The translations under genes were made by a program, and so were the position numbers. From Chrysomallon squamiferum (Eukaryota; Mollusca; Gastropoda; Neomphalida; Peltospiridae), in the NCBI GenBank assembly GCA_012295275.1, contig CM022665.1, positions 17,132,476 through 17,196,475 on the forward strand: a stretch of DNA of 64,000 nt. The letters are read 5' to 3'. How positions within the stretch are numbered: position 1 is the stretch's first letter; each line of letters opens with the position of its first letter. A model generated the notes under the pieces. That model saw only the letters and a list, made by a program, of their open reading frames with translations, did no database searches and was not told where the DNA came from. Shown here one piece after another: positions 63,441 through 64,000 of the stretch.

Positions 63441-64000
63441 TAATTCTGATGATGTTGACGATGATGACTATGATTAAACCAATTACAACAATAAAGTGAT
63501 ATTTTATGATTTTAACAAAACAAAACAAAATCACACTTTTTTGTTTCTTCTTTAAGAAATGTGTTTTTGCTTACAGATAACTTTAATATGTTTCGTGTCT
63601 AGATCTTATCACGGTTTTATTTTGGGTTAAAGCATAATACGACTGTGACATTACAATTCCGTGTAAAAGCTTGGTTGCGTCACTTCCTTCCTTTCAAAGA
63701 CGTAACTTAATGCATTGATTTTCTTTCTTCTTCTTTTTCTTTTTTTTTAAAAATTATGTTGTGCTGATACGTACGATAATTTTGCTAATGATTAATTACC
63801 TGACATTAAGGTACAAATGAATAAATCACTGACAAAGTTGTTATATTGATCATTCTGTAGATCGTGTTACAACGGTCCTAGACTCTTCAGACTTCTTGCA
63901 TTACTGCCATACTTGATTGTTAGCAAAGGTTGGTTCCTGTAATTTTCAAAAAGTAGAGAATGTTTGTAGACCTTCAGTTCATACCAACACGGATGCAATT
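63441..64000. other. intergenic end of window
   Basis: AT-rich, with a T/C-rich patch at 63720-63748. No gene is recognised. Confidence 0.5.

Overview
This window looks like nuclear DNA from an animal, most probably a mollusc and perhaps a gastropod. It is AT-rich and gene-poor. It is saturated with (CT)n, (CA)n, (AAT)n, (ATAC)n and homopolymer tracts, and it has no operons, ribosome binding sites or phage-like blocks. The lineage guess rests on three things, none checked by a search: the style of the one receptor gene, short dispersed repeats (about 43703-43758 and 53190-53251) that resemble repeats I recall from gastropod genomes, and a tRNA-derived SINE-like fragment near 41062-41131 of the same kind.

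The only gene I can support fully is at 46710-47930 (+). It is an intact single-exon class A (rhodopsin-like) GPCR of 406 residues with seven membrane segments, three N-glycosylation sequons and a Cys pair for the usual disulfide. Several signature motifs are altered: DRY is ERC, the TM6 Trp is absent and NPxxY is KFFLY. Possible CCAAT/TATA-like sites lie upstream and an AATAAA signal lies 59 bp after the stop. The ligand is unknown.

Mobile DNA. Two near-identical 1.45-kb elements with terminal inverted repeats of about 50 bp lie in opposite orientation at 6081-7525 and 22960-24407, enclosing 15.4 kb. Both have the same right-hand outer flank ending in a (GT)n(GA)n tract, although their cores are reversed relative to each other. 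A broken fragment of a MULE-type (Mutator-like) transposase lies at 9495-9809 (-). A dimeric MITE-like repeat lies at 50007-50476. Six degenerate tRNA-like SINE fragments are scattered through the window.

Tandem structure. Beyond the simple repeats there are complex arrays: three 39-bp units at 346-462, a 33/34-bp minisatellite with decayed edges at 29577-30440, a roughly 39-bp array at 41821-41955, an old array of about ten 60-70 bp units just downstream of the GPCR (48721-49326), a degenerate (TACAA)-like field at 56605-57195, and a 169-bp duplication at 61449-61761. Two perfect 28-bp palindromes lie at 13913-13940 and 16154-16181.

No rRNA gene, intact tRNA, CRISPR array or prokaryote-type system is visible. 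Most long open frames are reads through (CT)n, (CA)n or (ATAC)n tracts and are not genes. Exons of interrupted genes could be present and missed; two weak candidates are given as findings.
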